From an uncultured Eubacteriales bacterium (GTDB lineage Bacteria; Bacillota; Clostridia; Christensenellales; Aristaeellaceae): a DNA stretch of 16,365 nucleotides. A model generated the notes under the pieces. That model saw nothing but the letters and a program-made list of their open reading frames with translations. It had not been told where the DNA came from and did no database searches. Shown piece after piece: positions 13,915-16,365 of the stretch (positions within the stretch are counted from its first letter, which is position 1; every line of letters starts with the position of its first letter). The translations under genes and the position numbers were made by a program. The stretch is from the NCBI GenBank assembly GCA_902796115.1, contig CADBNX010000078.1, positions 1 through 16,365 of the forward strand, in the 5' to 3' direction.

Positions 13915-15204
13915 ATGAAAAGAAACCTTGTGAGCGACCTTTGCCTGGATGAAGTGAACCTGATCCAGGGCTTTGTGGAAAACGTGCGCAACAAACGCAC
14001 CATGGCGTTCCTCGTCGTCCGCGATTACACCGGCTCTGTCCAGGTCACCGTGGAAAAGGGCAAAAATGCGGAACTGGACGCGACCGTCGATAAAATCACG
14101 GTGGAATCCGTGATCAGCGTGACCGGAAAGGCCGTCAAAAACGAGTATGTGAAGCTGGGCGGCGTCGAAGTGCTTGCGGACAGCATCACCATCGAGTCGC
14201 TGGCCGATCCGCTCCCGATCACAAAAGACGCCGCGATCGATTCCCGGCTTGATTACCGCTGGGTGGATCTGCGCAGCGAAAAGAACCTGCTGATCTACAA
14301 GGTGCAGACGGAAATGGTCGCCGCGCTCCGCCAGTTCCTGCTGGACCGCAGATTCCTGGAGATCCACACGCCGAAGCTCATCGCCGCGGCCAGCGAATCC
14401 GGCGCGGACGTGTTCGAGCTCAAGTATTTCGACCGCAAAGCGTATCTTTCCCAAAGCCCCCAGTTCTATAAGCAGATGGCCATGGCGGCGGGCTTTGACC
14501 GCATTTTCGAAGTCGGCCCCGTATTCCGGGCCGAAAAATCCTACACCAACAAGCACGCCACGGAATTCACCGGTTTTGACCTGGAGTTCAGCTACATCAC
14601 CTCGTTCAGGGATGTGATGGATCTGGAAGCGGAACTCCTGCAGGCCGCCCTGCAGCGCGTCAGCGACAAATACGGCGCGGACATCGAGCGGCTCTACGGG
14701 AAAAAGGTCGTCGTCCCCACGCTGCCCTTCCCCACCATGAAACTTCAGGACGTGTACAGCGAGCTTGCGTCCCGTTACGGCTATACGGTGGAAGAGAGCG
14801 AAAAAAACGATCTGACCACCGACGCGGAGCACCTCTGCGCGAAACTGGCCGAGGAAAAATTCGGGCATGAATTCCTGTTCGTCACGGATTACGGTCCCGA
14901 GAAACGTGCCTTCTATCATATGCGCGATGAAAACGGAAACCCGCTCGGCTACGACCTGATCTGGCGCGGCACGGAAATCACCACCGGCGCGCAGCGCGAA
15001 CACCGCTACGCCCAGCTGAAAGCGCAGGCGGATGAAAAGGGACTGGGCGAGGACGTAAAATTCTACCTTGAGTTTTTCCGCTACGGCTGCCCGCCGCACG
15101 GCGGCTTCGGCTTGGGCATCGACCGCCTCACAATGCTGCTTTTCGGCCTTTCCATCAAGGAAACGGAATTCCTCTTCCGCGGTCCGAACCGGGTCACACC
15201 GTAA
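13915..15204 (+). CDS. aspS: Aspartate--tRNA ligase, short archaeal/eukaryotic-type
   Basis: This 429-residue class II synthetase lacks the large insertion domain of the ~590-residue bacterial AspRS, so it belongs to the short archaeal-type branch. Residues 1-~105 are the OB-fold anticodon domain (QGFVENVRNKRTMAFLVVRD). Motif 1 ends at HTPKL (Pro153), SQSPQFYKQM (179-188) contacts the substrates, motif 2 has Arg205 (GPVFRAEKS), and motif 3 is HGGFGLGIDR with Arg404. GTEITTGAQREHRY resembles the archaeal form rather than AsnRS. Short AspRSs are often non-discriminating and charge both tRNA-Asp and tRNA-Asn for later amidation by GatCAB; the sequence alone cannot settle this. The ATG at 13915 has AAAGGAG upstream and is 12 bases after hisS, so the two form an operon. 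Confidence 0.93.
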   Translation: MKRNLVSDLCLDEVNLIQGFVENVRNKRTMAFLVVRDYTGSVQVTVEKGKNAELDATVDKITVESVISVTGKAVKNEYVKLGGVEVLADSITIESLADPLPITKDAAIDSRLDYRWVDLRSEKNLLIYKVQTEMVAALRQFLLDRRFLEIHTPKLIAAASESGADVFELKYFDRKAYLSQSPQFYKQMAMAAGFDRIFEVGPVFRAEKSYTNKHATEFTGFDLEFSYITSFRDVMDLEAELLQAALQRVSDKYGADIERLYGKKVVVPTLPFPTMKLQDVYSELASRYGYTVEESEKNDLTTDAEHLCAKLAEEKFGHEFLFVTDYGPEKRAFYHMRDENGNPLGYDLIWRGTEITTGAQREHRYAQLKAQADEKGLGEDVKFYLEFFRYGCPPHGGFGLGIDRLTMLLFGLSIKETEFLFRGPNRVTP

Positions 15205-15227
15205 CCGTCGGCTTTTCATCATTACCC

Positions 15228-15259
15228 GCCGACCGGGCAGCGATATCCCGCCGGTCGGC
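15228..15259 (+). repeat. Hairpin A in the aspS 3' region
   Basis: GCCGACCGG (15228-15236) and CCGGTCGGC (15251-15259) form a perfect 9-bp GC stem with a 14-base loop, 24 bases after the aspS stop. No T run follows. It may form part of a structured 3' untranslated region. Confidence 0.5.
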
Positions 15260-15264
15260 AGAAC

Positions 15265-15292
15265 GCGGCAGGTTCCGGAAAGGGACTGCCGC
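15265..15292 (+). repeat. Hairpin B in the aspS 3' region
   Basis: GCGGCAG (15265-15271) and CTGCCGC (15286-15292) form a perfect 7-bp stem, again with a 14-base loop. It lies 5 bases after hairpin A and before the terminator. Confidence 0.4.
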
Positions 15293-15320
15293 ACAGTATC
15301 TCCGATCCGCTGTGAAAGAG

Positions 15321-15360
15321 AGGCAGCCGCAGGCAATGTGTCCCGCGGCTGCCTTTTTTT
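15321..15360 (+). terminator. Rho-independent terminator of hisS-aspS
   Basis: AGGCAGCCGC (15321-15330) pairs perfectly with GCGGCTGCCT (15345-15354) around a 14-base loop, followed by a run of T to 15360. It lies 116 bases after the aspS stop and faces the convergent GH3 gene. On the minus strand only short T-rich bases follow, so stopping in that direction would be weaker. Confidence 0.9.
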
Positions 15361-15407
15361 GCGTTATCTTCGGTTATATTTGTTTGATCGGAACCGTCCG
15401 ATCCCTC

Positions 15408-16365
15408 TCACTTCACACGAAAGTCCCGGGTCATGACGAACCGTTCGGAATCGTATGCCAGGGATACGCGGAACGGACCCGGTTCGACGCGCCATACAAA
15501 ATCACGGCCCAGCGTACGCATTTCGCGCGCCTGAATGTCCAGCGCAACCCGTTTTGACTCACCCGGTTCCAGATACACCCGTGTAAACGCCGCCAGTTTG
15601 ATTGTCGGTTTCACGACTGAGGCGGCCATATCCCTCAGATACAGCTGAGGAACGGCGGTGCCCGCGCGATCGCCGGTATTGGTTACGGTAAACGACGCGC
15701 CAATCGTTTCCCCGGGTTCGATTTCAGCAGCGGACAGTTCAAGAGAGCCGAAACGGAACTGTGTATAGCTCAGGCCGTATCCGAAAGGATACAGCGGAAG
15801 CCAGTCTGTTTCCACATACCGCTTTGCGCCTCCCGGAAAACGGCTGTAGTGGCACGGGATCTGTCCGACACAGCGCGGAAAGGAGATTGGCAGCCTGCCG
15901 GACGGGTTGTTGCTGCCGAACAGTGTCTCCGCCACCGCGATTCCGCCCTGCTCGCCCGGAAACCAGGCCTCCAGGATCGCGGGAATATGTTCCTGCTCCC
16001 ATACCGCCGTGACGGGACGTCCGGTCTGCAGCACCAGCACAACCGGCGTGCCCGCGGAGGCAACTTCCTTTACGAACGCAAGCTGATTGCCGGGAAGATC
16101 AAGCCGGACGCGGTCAAGATTTTCACCGCAGGTGTCCTGATCATCACCGACGCATACGACCGCGATGTCCGCCTGTTTTGCCAGCTCCGCCGCACGTGAA
16201 AAATCTTCAGGAGCCGTATCGTATCCGAAAACGACCCGCGCGCCTTTATGATCGTTCCGGTATTCCAGAACAAGCGAGCGGCGCCGCCCCGCTTCAAACC
16301 GGAACGGCACGAGCCTCTCGGCATGGTCATTTTCTCCCCATGCGTCCACGATCAGTTCGCCGTCC
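15408..16365 (-). CDS. GH3 family beta-glycosidase with PA14 insertion, C-terminal part
   Basis: The last 318 residues of a glycoside hydrolase family 3 enzyme, probably a beta-glucosidase or beta-xylosidase, are visible; the gene runs off the right edge and the catalytic N-terminal barrel with the Asp nucleophile is missing. The first ~50 visible residues (beginning DGELIVDAWGEN, then VLEYRND and VFGYD) look like the end of a PA14 domain inserted in the sandwich domain, as in some GH3 beta-glucosidases. The alpha/beta sandwich follows, with IAVVCVGDD and the GENLDR segment whose Glu81 aligns with the acid/base position. Then come LPGNQ, ETLFGSNNPSGRLPISFP and YPFGYGLSYTQF. From ~206 to the end is the fibronectin III-like C-terminal domain. 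It is convergent with aspS and shares the intergenic region. Confidence 0.93.
   Translation of the reverse strand, partial: DGELIVDAWGENDHAERLVPFRFEAGRRRSLVLEYRNDHKGARVVFGYDTAPEDFSRAAELAKQADIAVVCVGDDQDTCGENLDRVRLDLPGNQLAFVKEVASAGTPVVLVLQTGRPVTAVWEQEHIPAILEAWFPGEQGGIAVAETLFGSNNPSGRLPISFPRCVGQIPCHYSRFPGGAKRYVETDWLPLYPFGYGLSYTQFRFGSLELSAAEIEPGETIGASFTVTNTGDRAGTAVPQLYLRDMAASVVKPTIKLAAFTRVYLEPGESKRVALDIQAREMRTLGRDFVWRVEPGPFRVSLAYDSERFVMTRDFRVK

Noticed and set aside
12532..15336. Very long open frame (934 codons) antisense to hisS and aspS
   Set aside because: It is exactly codon-on-codon with both synthetase genes, so it is open only because TTA, CTA and TCA codons are rare here. Its translation is rich in Arg, His and Phe without domains, and the two sense genes have full motif sets.
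1..16365. tRNA genes, CRISPR array, insertion sequence or prophage
   Set aside because: No cloverleaf with a TTCRA-type arm, no regular repeat-spacer pattern and no transposase, integrase or phage proteins were seen by eye; a tRNA or profile search could confirm.

Overview
The window looks like a chromosomal segment of a Gram-positive Clostridia-type bacterium (Firmicutes), possibly a gut or rumen anaerobe. This is inferred from strong GGAGG-type ribosome binding sites, sigma-A promoters (TTGACN-17-TATAAT), a moderately high GC content, an LplB/YtcP-type sugar ABC transporter without its own ATPase next to a membrane-anchored AraC regulator, a DUF4256 protein, and a short archaeal-type AspRS beside hisS. 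No exact genus can be fixed from the sequence.

Layout. (1) 1-1124 is the C-terminal part of an FtsH metalloprotease, cut by the left edge. It is followed by an SGNH esterase-like gene (1198-2274) with a clean terminator. (2) 2471-3001 (minus) is a DUF4256 protein. (3) 3268-5553 (minus) is a two-TM sensor/AraC-type regulator. It is divergent from a sugar-uptake operon made of two permeases (5773-6699, 6714-7625) and a secreted substrate-binding protein (7744-9336), which ends at a strong terminator. (4) 9471-10142 and 10181-10711 (minus) are a two-gene unit: an atypical SGNH hydrolase preceded by a small membrane protein of unknown function. (5) 10841-12382 (minus) is a Na+/solute symporter with its own promoter and a cre/LacI-like palindrome at the predicted transcription start. 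(6) 12622-13902 and 13915-15204 are hisS and an archaeal-type aspS, with a near-consensus promoter upstream and a terminator after the pair. (7) 15408-16365 (minus) is the C-terminal part of a PA14-containing GH3 beta-glycosidase, cut by the right edge.

How they work together. Regions 3 to 5 and 7, plus the first SGNH esterase, fit a carbohydrate-utilisation neighbourhood: sensing (AraC regulator), uptake (ABC importer and Na+ symporter), removal of acyl groups (SGNH enzymes) and glycoside hydrolysis (GH3). The linkage is by proximity only; no substrate can be read from the sequence. The housekeeping genes ftsH, hisS and aspS flank or interrupt it.

No gene-free stretch exceeds 300 bases. The longest gaps (3002-3267, 5554-5772, 12383-12621) hold promoters, candidate operators and hairpins described below. 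I found no tRNA, rRNA, CRISPR array, insertion sequence or phage gene. I see no clearly new multi-gene system. The most interesting points are the candidate operator layouts, an alternative-start/promoter arrangement at the symporter, a possible leader peptide before the binding protein, the unusual AspRS, and two non-canonical protein features (a binding protein without a lipobox, and an SGNH enzyme lacking the usual Asp).
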